DNA of 64,000 nucleotides from Argentina anserina (taxonomy: Eukaryota > Streptophyta > Magnoliopsida > Rosales > Rosaceae), in NCBI RefSeq assembly GCF_933775445.1, contig NC_065875.1:21513555-21577554 (forward strand), in the 5' to 3' direction. The translations under genes and the position numbers were made by a program. Under the pieces are notes generated by a model. It was not told the origin of the DNA, searched no databases, and saw nothing but the letters and a program-made list of their open reading frames with translations. Position 1 is the first letter of the stretch, and each line of letters starts with the position of its first letter. Below, in pieces: positions 25,968 to 37,537 of this stretch.

Positions 25968-26627
25968 ATGGACATAGTCCATGGAGGATATTTCAAAACT
26001 GATACATATGGGAGGAAGTACTTTGTTCCTGTGTTTAATAAGAGGGGTGGGAAGACATATTTAGATGGTTTGGATCCTGAGAAGTTTTCATGGGTTGAAT
26101 TGAACAATATAGCTTGGGAATTAGGATACAGGGAGCTGCCCATATTTTATCATTTCAAGATTTCTAAGACTGAAGCTCATGAAGGGTTGATTCTAATTAA
26201 AGGTGATGGTGAATGCATGGAGATGATGAAGATGATACCAAAGAAGAGACAAATATCTATTTACATAACAGGTGGAGGGAGAAGAAGGTATGATGAAGCT
26301 TTAGCTGAGCATAATCTCCCAACTGATCCAAATTGGGAGAATCCCTTGAATAGGCAATCTACAAGAGAAGCATAGAGAAACCATTTTGAAGCAAATTTGA
26401 TGGCATCACAGTTATATAGCAGTGTTGAGGCCTTGGAGGGTAGAAATGTGCTAGGTGAAGATGTAGATGTAATTGACCTTACTGATGTGAATGAAGATGA
26501 TGTTGAAGTATGTGTGTTAGGTAGAGATGTAAATGTGGGTTGTGTGAATGAGCCTAAGGTGTGTCCAAGTGGAGGGACATTTGGAAATTTGTCTGATATA
26601 TTAGGAGATGAAGATTTAAACATGTAC

Positions 26628-26661
<34 letters not shown>

Positions 26662-29600
26662 CAATTTATGGCCATGATGGGAAAAGAATCAGAAGAGAAG
26701 TGGTAGGAGACTGTGGGTTTTATTACAAACATACAGCACATAGACCATGGCCTGTTGGTTATAAAGATCAATTGGCAAGGGAAATTGAGGAGATTGAGAA
26801 AAAAGAGAGAGAAGCAACTGAAAAGAGGGAAAGAAAAGAGATTGAGAACTGGAGGATAGAAGAAGAAATAATTAGAGAGAGTCAAGCTTCAGTTGGGCTT
26901 AGTAGGGATGAAATTGAGGAAAGAGTAACAGAGAAAGAAGAAAATGAACAAAAAGATAGAGAAGAGCAGGTTGCAAGAGAATAGGTTAAGAAACTAGAGA
27001 GAGAAGCAGCTGAAAAGAGGGCAGCAGATGCTCTTAAAATGAGGAAAAATGGGAAGAGGCATGTTCAAGGAAGTGAAACAAAGAAGAGTGGTCCTAGGCC
27101 TAAGGATGCAAGGTATAACACAAGAAAAGGAGGTGGAAAACCTAGTACAGTGGTTGTAGAGGAATATGACTCCACTGATGACTCTGAATACTATGTGGAT
27201 TCTGACTATGATTTGGAGCATGATGAGGTTGCAGATGATGTCCAGTTTGAGGAAAATGTGTCAGAACCAAAGCAAGTGCCTGAATATGAAGACATGAGAT
27301 ATGATGGCCATTGTTCAGATGATAATGCTGGATCAGATGAGCTTGAGAACTTAAGTGGTAGTGACACAGGAGAAGATTCTGACTTTAGCTGCTTTAAGGT
27401 GGGGGGAATGAAGATCATACCCTGGATCAGATTGGTCGATATTAAAAATCTCATATTCAAGATCAACCTTGCATTCCCTAATCCAGAGCAGTGTAGGGAA
27501 GCTGTGAGGGAACATGTAATTAGAAACCAGACTGGTTTATGGTATAAGAAGAATACAAGGAAGAAAATTGAAGTTAAGTGTCAATGGGGTTGTAAATGGA
27601 GAATGTATGCAAGTAAGGTTCCAAATTTTGGTGACACCATGGTTGTGAAGACCTTGTTTGACACACACACATGTTCACCAGTGGAAAGTAGCCACTTTCT
27701 CAATTTCAGAAGAATATCTAAAGAAGTGAAGGATGCTTTATTGGCTGATGAGAGCTGGTCAAGGCAGGGGATACACCACCATATATTAGAGAAATTTAAA
27801 TTGGATGTGGGTGTGTATACCATCTCAAGGGCTAAAAGATGTGCAAAAAGGATGAATGAAGGGCATTATATTGAGCAGTACAATCAGTTGGTTTCATATC
27901 GAAATGAGTTGTTAAGAAGCAATCTTTGATCCACTGTTGTGATCAAAACACAAATGGATGGACAAGTTAGAAGTTTTCAGAGGATGTACATGTGCTTCAA
28001 AGCACAAAAAGATGGTTGGAATGCTGGATGTAGACCCCTGATTTGTTTAGATGGCTGCCATATCAAAGGCCATCATCCTGGACAGCTTTTAACTGCAGTT
28101 GGCATTGATGCAAACAATGGGATGTACCCTATTGCCTATGCACTTGTGGAAATAGAGGATCAAGCTACTTGGATCTGGTTCCTTGAATACTTGAAGGGTG
28201 ATTTGGGTATAGAAAACAGCAAGAGGCTTGTGTTCATGTCTGACAAACAAAAAGGAATAGAAAATGCTATTAAATGTATATTTCTTCAAGTAAATTTCAT
28301 TAATTTCAAGCTTAATTATTTTATGTATCACCATTAATTAATACATTCTAACACAGATGTTTATATGAAACAACTTTGTATCCTTATGCTGAACATAGGA
28401 ATTGTGTTTGGCATTTGTACAACAACTTCAAGGGTAAGAATCCAGGAGAGGGACTGAAACAGTTAATGTGGAATACAACAAGAAGTAGTACTGAAACTTG
28501 GTATAAGAAGCACATGGATGACTTGAAGATGTTGAGTCCTGATGCATTTAACTGGTTTCATGACAAACCTCCAAGACATTGGAGTAGAGCTTTCTTTGTT
28601 GATGACTCAAAGTGTGATATCCTCCTCAACAACCTGTGTGAGTCCTTCAACCATGCCATCTTACCTTGTAGGGATAAGTCTGTTCTTACCATGTTTGAGA
28701 AGTTGAGGATGGATATGATGGTGAGGAATGCAAACATAAGGGTTTCTTGTGAGCAGTGGAAGGGAGTCGTTGGTCCTAGGATAAAGAAGATAATAGTTAA
28801 GACTGCAGAGAGAGTAACACAGTACAAAGCACATAGGAGAACTGAGTACAGCTACCAAGTTACTGGAACATGGGAAAATGGCAGCAAGCATGCAGTGGAC
28901 TTCGGTCTTCATACATGTACTTGCAGAAGGTGGCAGCTTAGTGGCATACCTTGTGTACATGCCCTCTGCGCAATAAGATTCAAGAAACATGATCCTGATT
29001 TGTATTGTGATGACTACCTCATGGCTTCTACCTATTTGCAGACATATACACCTGCCATAAGCCCCATTGCAGGGTAGGATGATTGGGAACAAGTTGACTT
29101 CCCAATTGCTCCTCCTCCATATAAGAAGCAAGCTGGCAGGCCAAAAATGAAGAGAACTAAGGAAGCTGGTGAGAAGAACAAGGGCATGGCACCACCAGCT
29201 CCCATCCAGGGGAAATAGGGGTTGAAAACTGGTAAAACTGGCATTAAGATGACTTGTGGAATTTGTAAACAACAAGGACACAACAAAACGGGTTGTCCTA
29301 TACCTAAGGCTAAAAAACTTGCATCAGTAAGTTCTTTTCACTCACCTACACTGATTCATTGCATTAGAGCTAAGGTTTGTTGTTTATTTTTATTCAATTA
29401 AATAATTTGATTTGTTATTGGAACAGGGGGAAGGACAATCTAGTGGAGCTAGCATAAAGAAGAGAGTTAGAGCTAAGGTTTGTTGTTTTGACTTAATTAT
29501 AGAGTAATGAGATTGTTGTCTTGCAATTGTTGTGACATTGAATATGTGATTTTACTTTGGAATTTTGCACTGATTTAGGTTACCAGAGCTGCAGCCCCAT

Positions 29601-29764
29601 CTACAGCTGCTACTAATGTCAAGGACCAAGTTATAAGGTCTGTGAAGGGCTGGTATAAGAGAAAGGCAGCAGATGGAGGTACTTCTGCTGAGTTTGCTGC
29701 TGCTTCTTCCTCAACTCAAACTCAACATGTAGCTACACAAGAGAGTCAAAACAATGTTGATTAG
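25968..29764 (+). pseudogene. MULE transposase (PB1-like, MuDR, DDE, SWIM, zinc knuckle), nonsense-mutated
   Basis: From the ATG at 25968 one frame runs with interruptions. A PB1-like N-terminal domain (IVHGGYF to about 26250) is followed by an acidic linker with a poly-Asp run and a charged coiled-coil stretch. A MuDR N-terminal DNA-binding region follows (about 27470-27900, with KCQWGCKWR). The DDE core has all three residues: Asp in LDGCHIKG, Asp in SDKQKG, Glu in CESFN. A SWIM finger (CTCRRWQLSGIPCVHALC) and a CX2CX4HX4C knuckle (CGICKQQGHNKTGC) end the core, and C-terminal exons reach the stop at 29764. In-frame stops lie at 26373, 26982 and 27927, and in the later frame at 29076 and 29216. 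The intron near 28290-28357 also needs a frame change at its acceptor. Not functional as written. Confidence 0.88.
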
Positions 29765-30101
29765 GAGTCCTAAAAAGTGTAATTCATCTAACTATGTCCT
29801 TTTTTTGTACTCTTAAATTTATGGTGTTTAATGACAATATTTAGTGTACTTTGATCTCAAAGTTGTTTTTAATGACATCTCTTTTTGAATGCATACATGA
29901 AGTTCAATTTTCATCCATATGTTTTTCTTCTTTGTATTTGTGTTAGTCAATCACAGTACCCATACTTTTACATGGATGATCAATGTAGTACCCAGAAGAT
30001 GGAGGGAAATGATGTAAAAGAGATATAATAACAATTGGCGGGAAAATTTGATTTGGAACACACATAGAATATGGTTATTTCAGTAAAAATATTTTTTTTT
30101 G

Positions 30102-30264
30102 CGGTCATGTGCGGAGCACGTGACCAAACAAACGGAACTGTAACGGAAATTGGCGTCAGACCCCTCATTGATAGCGAATAACGAGTTTGGGTACTACATT
30201 GGTACAAATTCGAGTTGGGGTACTACATTGACCTTGCCACAAGAGTTTGGGTACTGATGGTGAA
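30102..30264 (-). repeat. MULE right terminal inverted repeat
   Basis: Reverse complement of 25201-25369 with about five substitutions. It ends at GGGTACTGATGGTGAA, the counterpart of TTCACAATCGGTACCC at the left end. Confidence 0.88.
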
Positions 30265-30284
30265 ATTTACTCTTTTATTAATTT

Positions 30285-30450
30285 GTAAAATCAAAACACC
30301 TTTGGAGGGTTGCATCTTGAGTAAATGACATCCGATCACCAGCTAATTGAAGAGATTTAATTTCGAAATGTCTTATATGATACTAATATTGTGGCAAATG
30401 TAGTTTCAAACCTTAGACATTCAATCGCACAATTTATAGTTGGAATCACA
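30285..30450 (+). pseudogene. RNase H-like fragment, right half
   Basis: Reading the plus strand with frame changes gives WRVAS and NDIRS, then FRNVLYDTNIVANVVSNLRH. The last piece resembles the F-x-H-V-x-R-x-x-N-x-V-A-D-x-L-A-x-L-G-H-S end of RVT_3 domains. With the piece at 25071-25198 it outlines one degenerate domain interrupted by the MULE. Stops and frameshifts show it was dead before or after insertion. Confidence 0.45.
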
Positions 30451-30925
30451 TTGTGACTAAATCCGTATCAACGCCTATAAGTTTTTATCTTGTAAATTTA
30501 GGATGTTTGGGAGGCGTTTCTTTGCTACTTTACTTTTATTTATCGAAATTCATATCCGAAAAGGTGATCGAGATGTTTAAGGAGAAAGTAAGACAGTAGT
30601 AGAGTGATTAGTGATATTCTTATTCATTGATAGGATTCACATGAACCTATAGATGATTACGAATTATATAGGAATTATTTCATATGTACCCCCGACAAAC
30701 CCGGGACCCTAGTAAATCTATTACTACATGGAAATGATAGAATAGACGATGCTCATAGAGCCCATCTCAAAAATTCAGAGGAAAACTTGTCACCCAAAGC
30801 CCACATAGTCAAGACGCCCCTACTTAAAACCGAAACTCAAAATCGAAGTCTTCCAGCTTTGTCGGCAGGCACTTCCCTCAGTCTCTCTGAAACTCTTGAC
30901 CTCCCAAAAATCCAGATCAATCGGA
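30450..30925. promoter_or_regulatory. upstream region of F-box/Sel1 gene
   Basis: Spacer and probable promoter/5'UTR between the MULE site and the F-box gene. I see no distinct motif. Sequence becomes C-rich from about 30780, as expected for a leader. Confidence 0.35.
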
Positions 30926-33219
30926 ATGACCACGCAGACGACGACATGGCCATCTCGATCCAACGCCTCTCGTTTCACCTCCCTCCCGCCACCCAAAACC
31001 GACGCCGGACGAACCCGCCACCACCCCCAGAGCTTCCGGAAGCACGGCACCCTCTCCTCCTCCTCCACCACCTCGCGCGACTTCTCCGACCTCCCGCCGG
31101 AGATCGTCACCAAAATCGGGTCGTCGCTCAGCTACCAGAGCCTCAAAGCGGCGTCGCTTGTCTGCAAGCCGTGGTGCGAGGCGCTCCGGCCGGCGAGGGA
31201 GGCCATGAAGTACTTGAATTGGGGGAAGCAGTTCAAGCACGGCCGCGGCGGCTTCACGGCGGACGCCGGCAATGCTCTCAAGATGTTCTTGAAGGCTGCG
31301 GAGCTCGGCTCGACCAAGGGGATGGTCGACGCCGGGCTGGTTTTTTGGGAGAAGGGCGATAGGGACAAGGCGTTTGAGCTGTACCGGAAAGCTGCCGAGG
31401 CCGGTGACCGGAATGCGCAGTGCAATTTGGGGATTTGGTACTTGCAAGGTAGTCAAGTTTTGATTATTTTTTTTACAGAAATGTAGCATATATGGTTTCA
31501 CATTATATTGATTATAGTTATGCAGTAATGGAACAGATGAGAGTCCCAGTCAAAGCAACTCCTCTGTGTTCGTTTATGCAGTTTGATTATGACTGTGAAA
31601 ACATTAGCTCAGATAGTTAGGATTAAAAATCGAGAAAGTAGAGTTTCGAAAGTTGTAGTTTTTAGTGTTTAGTTTGAATAAGCCGGATTTGATAGTTCTA
31701 AGAAAAGATAAAAACTTTGATCAAATTTCTAAGTAGAGTGTAGTAGAAATGTAGAATTGGCTTATTACCAAAGCTTACAGAAGCATGAACTTTAAATTAG
31801 GAGTTGAGCTTTTATTCGGTTGAACTTTATATTAGTTGTTCAGAGGATATTTGGTTGCACTTCAATTTGAGTGCTTTGTGCTTATCAAATTTATTATCTG
31901 TGCAGTTAAACCTCCAAATCCAAAGGAAGCAGTAAAATGGTTGTATCTTGCTTCTATTCAAGGCAATGTCCGAGCTCAATACCAACTTGCGATTTGTCTG
32001 TATCAGGGTAGTGGGGCAGAACGTAATTTGAAACAAGCGGTATGTTTCTCTCTATCATCCCAATTCACTATCTATGAGATTTGGTGAATTGTAATTTCAG
32101 TTGTACAAGTAAGAACATTCTATGTTTTGAAATTCTAAAAGTTCCAAACCCCAAGGGTTTATAATATAGTAGCAAAATTTAGGGGGATCCAATCTAGAGT
32201 CCAAACTACAGTATATAGGAAAACATCCTAACCCTTAACTTTGTTCTCAACATTATCTGTTGGTGTTTCGTTGCTGCTTGTAACTCTAGTTTTGACAGCA
32301 AATTTGATTTTCAACTTATCAAAGGAAAGAAGTAATGTCACTTTATCTGCTTAGTATATTTCTTTATATGGTCTGAGAAGTATTAACGTACACTTTTTAC
32401 CAATGATTTTCTGCATATAGTTAGGCACTTTCTGCTCCTCTACTACTCAAAGAGACTAAGATATACTTGTCAAGAACTTTTATTGATAGTTTTCTTTTCA
32501 TCATACAGGCCAGGTGGTATTTGAAAGCTGCTGAACATGGATATGTGCGTGCTATGTATAATGTATCACTGTGCTACAGGCATGGGGAAGGGTTAGTGCA
32601 GAGTCATAGCAGAGCAAGAAAGTGGATGAAGTGGGCAGCTGATTGTGGCCATAGTAAAGCTCAATACGAGCATGGACTCACTCTTTTCTCGGTATGTTAG
32701 TATTTTTTGCTGTTTTTGTAATTTAATCAGAAAGGGGAACTTAAGGAGTGAGAAAAAAATGATTAGGACGACAGGATTAGGATAGTATCTTCAGGCATAC
32801 ATGATGACGATAGTACTCTATCTCATCTTAGTACCTACAATATTCGTTTTTGTAATGCCACTTCATTAAGACAAGGAAAATGGGTTCATTCTCAAAAAAA
32901 GAAAAAAAGAAAGAAAGAAGGAAAACAGGATGGTTATTATGTTTAAAAATATTCTCACTTTTAAGAGAAAAATAATAATCCTTAATATATATATTTTTTT
33001 TATGTTCTGTGGCATATATAACTGATCATGGTTTAATGATTACGTGTTCAGGAGGGTGAAAAGATTACAGCTTTAGTGTACTTGGAACTTGCCGACCGAG
33101 CTGGCGTTAGAGAAGGAAGACATCTCAGGGATGCAATTCGCGAGCAGCTTTCACCAACCTCACGTTTTAGTTTCATGCTTAAACTGGAGAATTGGCGTGC
33201 TTTACCTTCAGCTTCTTGA
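30926..33219 (+). CDS. F-box protein with Sel1-like repeats
   Basis: This is a probable substrate adaptor of an SCF ubiquitin ligase, of the Arabidopsis At1g70590 type; its targets are unknown to me. Four exons (30926-31448, 31906-32039, 32509-32691, 33052-33219) join in frame to 335 residues. The F-box lies at about residues 52-90 (DLPPEIVTKIGSSLSYQSLK then VCKPW). Sel1-like helical repeats follow, including AGDRNAQCNLGIWYLQ, GNVRAQYQLAICLYQGSG, GYVRAMYNVSLCYRHGEG and GHSKAQYEHGLTLFS. I chose the ATG at 30926 because an in-frame TTG upstream is not a usual start. The N-terminal 50 residues are basic and Ser/Thr-rich. Other unrelated frames stay open across exon 1 because of its high GC content. 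Confidence 0.9.
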
Positions 33220-34487
33220 TAAATACTACGTATGGATTGTAATACATATCCCTTCAACTCCCTGCCGCATTGAGGCTTAGATGTCCTTGATACAGTGGTT
33301 TTAGGTTTGTTTATATAGGAAATGGAGAACTGTTGTCAATTGTATACTGACACTCTTGCACCACTTTTGCTGATTAGTGGGAGTACTTTTGTAGTTGTTA
33401 TGTAGCTTTTAGTTTACCCGTTGGTTTAGCGCACTGGAACGGCTTTTGAAATGATGCCATTTTGGGAAGAACTTTTATCAGTAATGATCTCGAAGCCTAG
33501 AGGTTGGCTTGGAGTTAGTCAAGCGTAGAGAACGGCTTGCATGTCAGCATGTGTTCCATCGTGAACGGATTTCCAGGTTGAGAATTGCTGGGTTTTCTGT
33601 TACTCTACTAATGAAACTTTTGATTCAAAGATATACATGTGAATATTGAAATCCTGTGAATCAGTATTTTTATCATAATTTGTTCATCACTTTTGAGACT
33701 TTTGAGTCTGCCGCTTCAAGTATGAAGCCTTGTTCTTAATTGTGTTACATTTGTTACTGATTGTATTAGCTACAAACTTATGCTTATCGATTGGTGTTGG
33801 GATGGAGTAAGAAAATGGTATAGGACAGTAAGCAGCTAGCAGATTATGCTTAAAGTGGCTCCGGAAGATAGAAATGAGCAACCATATGTGGAAAATTATA
33901 GTATACATTAATGTATGTTATACATCTCAGATCTAACGGTCGATATTGTTATGTGAGTGAGGTCATAAAAATAATATCCGTTGTCAACTGTTGGATGTGA
34001 GATGTATAACATACATTGATGTATACTAGATTAACCATATGTAGGCTACTGATTCCAATAGATCGAAATGGGAATATTGCCATACCACTCATTCCTGGAG
34101 AAAATGAAATATGTATACTACTGGTTCCGATGCATTAAACATATCCTTCACATTTTGGAGAACACATAAACCTTACTACAGGTCGACCACAAAAACAACT
34201 GTTTGAGAATATATCACCCCACACATCGCTTCACAACAATGCTGAAGGAAATAGCTCAGCAAGAGAAAGCACGCAACTCAGTCATAATCAATGATGAGTT
34301 GATGATCATACCAAGCACCAAAGCTTTGCAAAACAAACATTAATTTGGTTAAATATTCTCTTTTATAGCATCATCTATGTTTCTTCTAGCCCTGTTTTTC
34401 TTCCACTAATGAAAAGTTTCAACCTGATTCTACTACTGCACAGCAGATACTTTAACAAAAACATTGTGCATCCTTGCGACTATGAAG
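33220..34487. other. intergenic between convergent F-box and ARO genes
   Basis: Contains the 3'UTRs of both neighbours and one small foldback element (33898-34029). No coding region is supported. Confidence 0.5.
33898..34029. mobile_element. small palindromic MITE-like element
   Basis: The left end AGTATACATTAATGTATG is the near-perfect reverse complement of the right end CATACATTGATGTATACT. The complementarity continues inward through TTATACATCTCA and TGAGATGTATAA. About 130 bp in total with no coding capacity; the target duplication is not clear. Confidence 0.6.
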
Positions 34488-36359
34488 TCATGGCACATAT
34501 GCGAACCTCTGAGAATGACCTCCAGAGTGATACAGATTGAGGTGATATATTGCCTTCTGCACCAGCTCTCTTAACTCGGGATGTTGAGGGTTGACAGCAC
34601 GGTCTGCTCCTTCGAGAGCAGTCAGCACCCTAGTTGGTTCCAAAGCATCAGTGTTGTCAGCATGCAATGCAAGATAGCAAAGGAGAAGCAGACCATGCAA
34701 CTGTGAATTTTCATTGCCTCTCAGCAGTCTCATTAAAGGAGGAACAGCATTGAACTCAACTATTGTCTTTGAATGCTCAATACGAAGAAAATTCTCCGGG
34801 CAAGCAAATTTTCCTAGTGCAATTGCTGCTTCTGTTGCCACATCTATATCCTTATTACCAAGCTGAGTCACTAGTGGTTCGATAACCCAGGTCTCTCTAG
34901 CAGGGAACGTCCTAGCCAATGAGCCAATTGCTTTTACAGCAGGAATTTGCAATGTAGGGCTATTCACCTCCTTCACCAGCCTTATGAGTTGATCCACAAC
35001 TGCCTTGGCTGCCGGTGAATTCGTCTTGAAAGCCGCTCGTCTAAGGTCAGCATTTGTTTCAGCGGCGTCTGCTATCTCCATCATAGTCATCAAACAATTG
35101 TATTGCAACTCCCCCTGTTCCTTCTCCACCAATTTAGCCAAACAAAGCAAACCTTTTGTCTCGGTTATCCTCCTACTATTAGATATACTACCTCTAGCAA
35201 GCATCCACAAAGCCTCAGCACAACTAATCTTCATCTGAAGCTTAACAATAGGCTGCTCATTCTCCCTATCCTTCCTATGATTATGACCCCCTCGACTACT
35301 CCCCTCCGAATACGTATACGAAGCACTCGAAAACGAATTAGTATAAGTCCGCCGTTGAATACTATCAGCACTACTAACAGTAGGCTTACTCCCTAATGAC
35401 ACCTTCTCCATCTCCTTATTAATCTTAACCACAGAGTGAATGCTCTGCTTACCTGCCTCAAGCAGCTTCGGCTCCTCCAAAAACGACTCGAACGACAACA
35501 ATGTCACCAGTGGCCTAATCACATTGACCCTCGCAAACTCATCCTGCGCAACACTGTCGTGCTGAGCCATCCTCGCCACCAGGCTCGCCGCCCTGGTCTG
35601 AACCCTCATCGGCGCGTCGCGCAACACCTGCACAATGATCACCACCCCATCCTCATCCACAATGGCCCTAACCTTCTCCTGATCACCCGCCAGATTATAC
35701 AGCGCCGTCGCCGCCGCCACCTGCGCCTCCGGCGAGGACTCCTCCTTCAAAAGCTTCAGCAGCGGGAAGACCCCGCCTTCCTCCACTATGATTTTCTTGT
35801 TCCGGTCATTGTCCTGCGCTAATGAAGCGAGCTCCACCGCGGCCTCGACCCGATCCGCCAGCTGGCCCATTTGGACGGAGGCGAGGAAGGACCAGACCCA
35901 CGCCAGAATGGGGTCGTTGCTGGCGATCGGCGGCAGAGAGAGGACGATTCCGTTGGTGGCGGAGTCCGGGTCGAATATGCTCAGCAGCCACTTCATGTCG
36001 CCGAGAGAAGAGTCTAGAAAGGCGGAGAGCTTGCGGAAGTCGGCGGCGCTGGTGATGGTAACGACGCGTCGTAGGACGCTCTGGCGCTTGCACTTGCGGA
36101 CGAGAGTTAAGGCGCGTTCGAGATTTTTGCGGACCTCGCTGATTATGCGGCGGATGGGGCGCTCGTAGAGGAAGGGGGTGGTGGTTGAGAATCTGACGAC
36201 TGTGCGGAGCATTTGGGAGAGGCGGTCGACTTGCTTGCCGACCTCGGAGCATTCGGACTTGAACGACTCGGCGTCGTCCACGGCGGAGCGGACCCGCTCC
36301 GCCAGCAGAATCGGGTACGACATTTCGTCTTCGATTTGCTTCTCCTCCGAAGCAGCCAT
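34488..36359 (-). CDS. ARMADILLO REPEAT ONLY (ARO) family protein
   Basis: ARO proteins organise polarised growth; in Arabidopsis they bind ROP GTPase-activating proteins and control tip and trichome growth at the plasma membrane. This intronless gene encodes 623 residues from the ATG at 36359 (MAASEEKQIEDEM). An upstream in-frame TTG is rejected. The N-terminal helical region has the family sequence ESFKSECSEVGKQVDRLSQM and RPIRRIISEVRKNLERAL. Armadillo repeats follow from about residue 185 (KKIIVEEGGVFPLLKLLKEE, AQVAAATALYNLAGDQEKV, VRVQTRAASLVARMAQHD) to the end. A Ser/Tyr-rich insert at about 330-375 separates two repeat blocks. The C-terminus includes ELRELVQKAIYHLNLYHSGGHS. I cannot assign it to ARO1, 2, 3 or 4 with confidence. 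Confidence 0.92.
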   Translation of the reverse strand: MAASEEKQIEDEMSYPILLAERVRSAVDDAESFKSECSEVGKQVDRLSQMLRTVVRFSTTTPFLYERPIRRIISEVRKNLERALTLVRKCKRQSVLRRVVTITSAADFRKLSAFLDSSLGDMKWLLSIFDPDSATNGIVLSLPPIASNDPILAWVWSFLASVQMGQLADRVEAAVELASLAQDNDRNKKIIVEEGGVFPLLKLLKEESSPEAQVAAATALYNLAGDQEKVRAIVDEDGVVIIVQVLRDAPMRVQTRAASLVARMAQHDSVAQDEFARVNVIRPLVTLLSFESFLEEPKLLEAGKQSIHSVVKINKEMEKVSLGSKPTVSSADSIQRRTYTNSFSSASYTYSEGSSRGGHNHRKDRENEQPIVKLQMKISCAEALWMLARGSISNSRRITETKGLLCLAKLVEKEQGELQYNCLMTMMEIADAAETNADLRRAAFKTNSPAAKAVVDQLIRLVKEVNSPTLQIPAVKAIGSLARTFPARETWVIEPLVTQLGNKDIDVATEAAIALGKFACPENFLRIEHSKTIVEFNAVPPLMRLLRGNENSQLHGLLLLCYLALHADNTDALEPTRVLTALEGADRAVNPQHPELRELVQKAIYHLNLYHSGGHSQRFAYVP

Positions 36360-37537
36360 GGATACTCTACACGGATGAGTCAACTCAATCGGCGGCGAGT
36401 CAGCGCCGAGTCAGGGGGATAGGAGAGAATTGGGGTTTTTGTTTTGGTGGGGAAATTATTCTTTCTTTCAGAGTGGCATGTTTTGCTGTGTTACTCTGAA
36501 CACTGAACCTTTTTGGGGTTTTGGTTTGGGGGATAATCCGATCACCTTCCGAAACCGCGCGTGGGGTTATTTACTTTACGTAACTGATTTACTTTGGCTT
36601 TCCAATAGCGCTCTTTTGAAGAAGGTGATGGAGTGCGAGGGCTTTGCACGCGTGGGATTAGGTCGTGTGTTTTCCATTCTTCTTTCTTTTTTTTTTGCCT
36701 CTCATCTTATTCTTCTTCATTTCCCTATACTTTTTTTTTAAGGAAGATGGTTGTTGCCTTTTCTCTCTTTTTTTTATCGAATAATTGTTTCCTGGTTAGG
36801 GTTCATATGGACAATGAGGAAAGGAAACCCCAAATACATGAATCAAATCTCTCAATCACTTTATCTCCATCTCAGAACTCAGAAGAAGATTTTGAGTGAT
36901 CTCAATCTCATTATGTCTGAGATTTTAATTATTTATTATTGATTTTTGATCACTTTATAATTAAAACGGCATGGAAAATAGCACGTTTAACGTAGTTTTC
37001 ACGCAAGAGAATTAATCTAATTTGCACTAATTACAAGATTAAGGACATGTGTACAAATTTTGTGGTGGATGCAATAGCAAAGTTGGGTTAGAAACATGTT
37101 GGAAGCTGGACTAATATCAGCTTTATCGTTTTGATCTTTCAAATTTAGGTTTTTTCAGCAAACTTGTAATTTTCTTCGTCAAAAAAGAACAGAAAAATGG
37201 AATCAATCTATAGCATGGAAAATCAGTTTACGAGAATAATAGTATTCTTTATTCAATATGAAACCATTTCAGGTATACACATATGATAGTCAAAGCAGAT
37301 GCCAAAACTCGTAGCGTCTACTACAAGTCGATGGTGTGACTATGAACAGAACTTAGCGTAACTGATTAAGCACCACTTAAACGTAATCAAAGGGTTCGGC
37401 AAAGAAATTTCAGCACATACAAGGATTTATAACAACGACAAGTTCATCTCTGAACCTGCCTCTTCAAATTGACGGACTGACTACAGAAATGGACTGGAAA
37501 AAGGATGTAGCCAAGATCTCGCTGTCCATTCACACTT
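36360..37537. other. intergenic, ARO upstream region
   Basis: The ARO promoter and 5'UTR lie at the left, and the amine oxidase 3'UTR at the right. No coding region is supported; the short frames at 36.4-36.9 kb have no recognisable domain. Confidence 0.5.

Larger units (their letters stand above)
25199..30275 (+). mobile_element. Mutator-like element (MULE) with long TIRs
   Basis: The termini 25201-25369 and 30102-30264 are reverse complements over about 160 bp, with roughly five differences. Both include GGTCAATGTAGTACCCCAAC, AATGAGGGGTCTGACGCCAA and GGTCACGTGCTCCGCACATG. The interior encodes a MuDR-type transposase on the plus strand. The flanks TATTAAGAA (25190-25198) and TATTAATTT (30276-30284) match at six of nine positions and may be an eroded 9-bp target duplication. 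The nearly intact TIRs indicate fairly recent activity, although the coding region is broken. Confidence 0.88.

Noticed and set aside
30787..31501. Alternative long frames on both strands across F-box exon 1, one of 191 and one of 194 residues.
   Set aside because: The exon is GC-rich, so other frames stay open. Only one frame gives the F-box and Sel1 motifs and joins the later exons.
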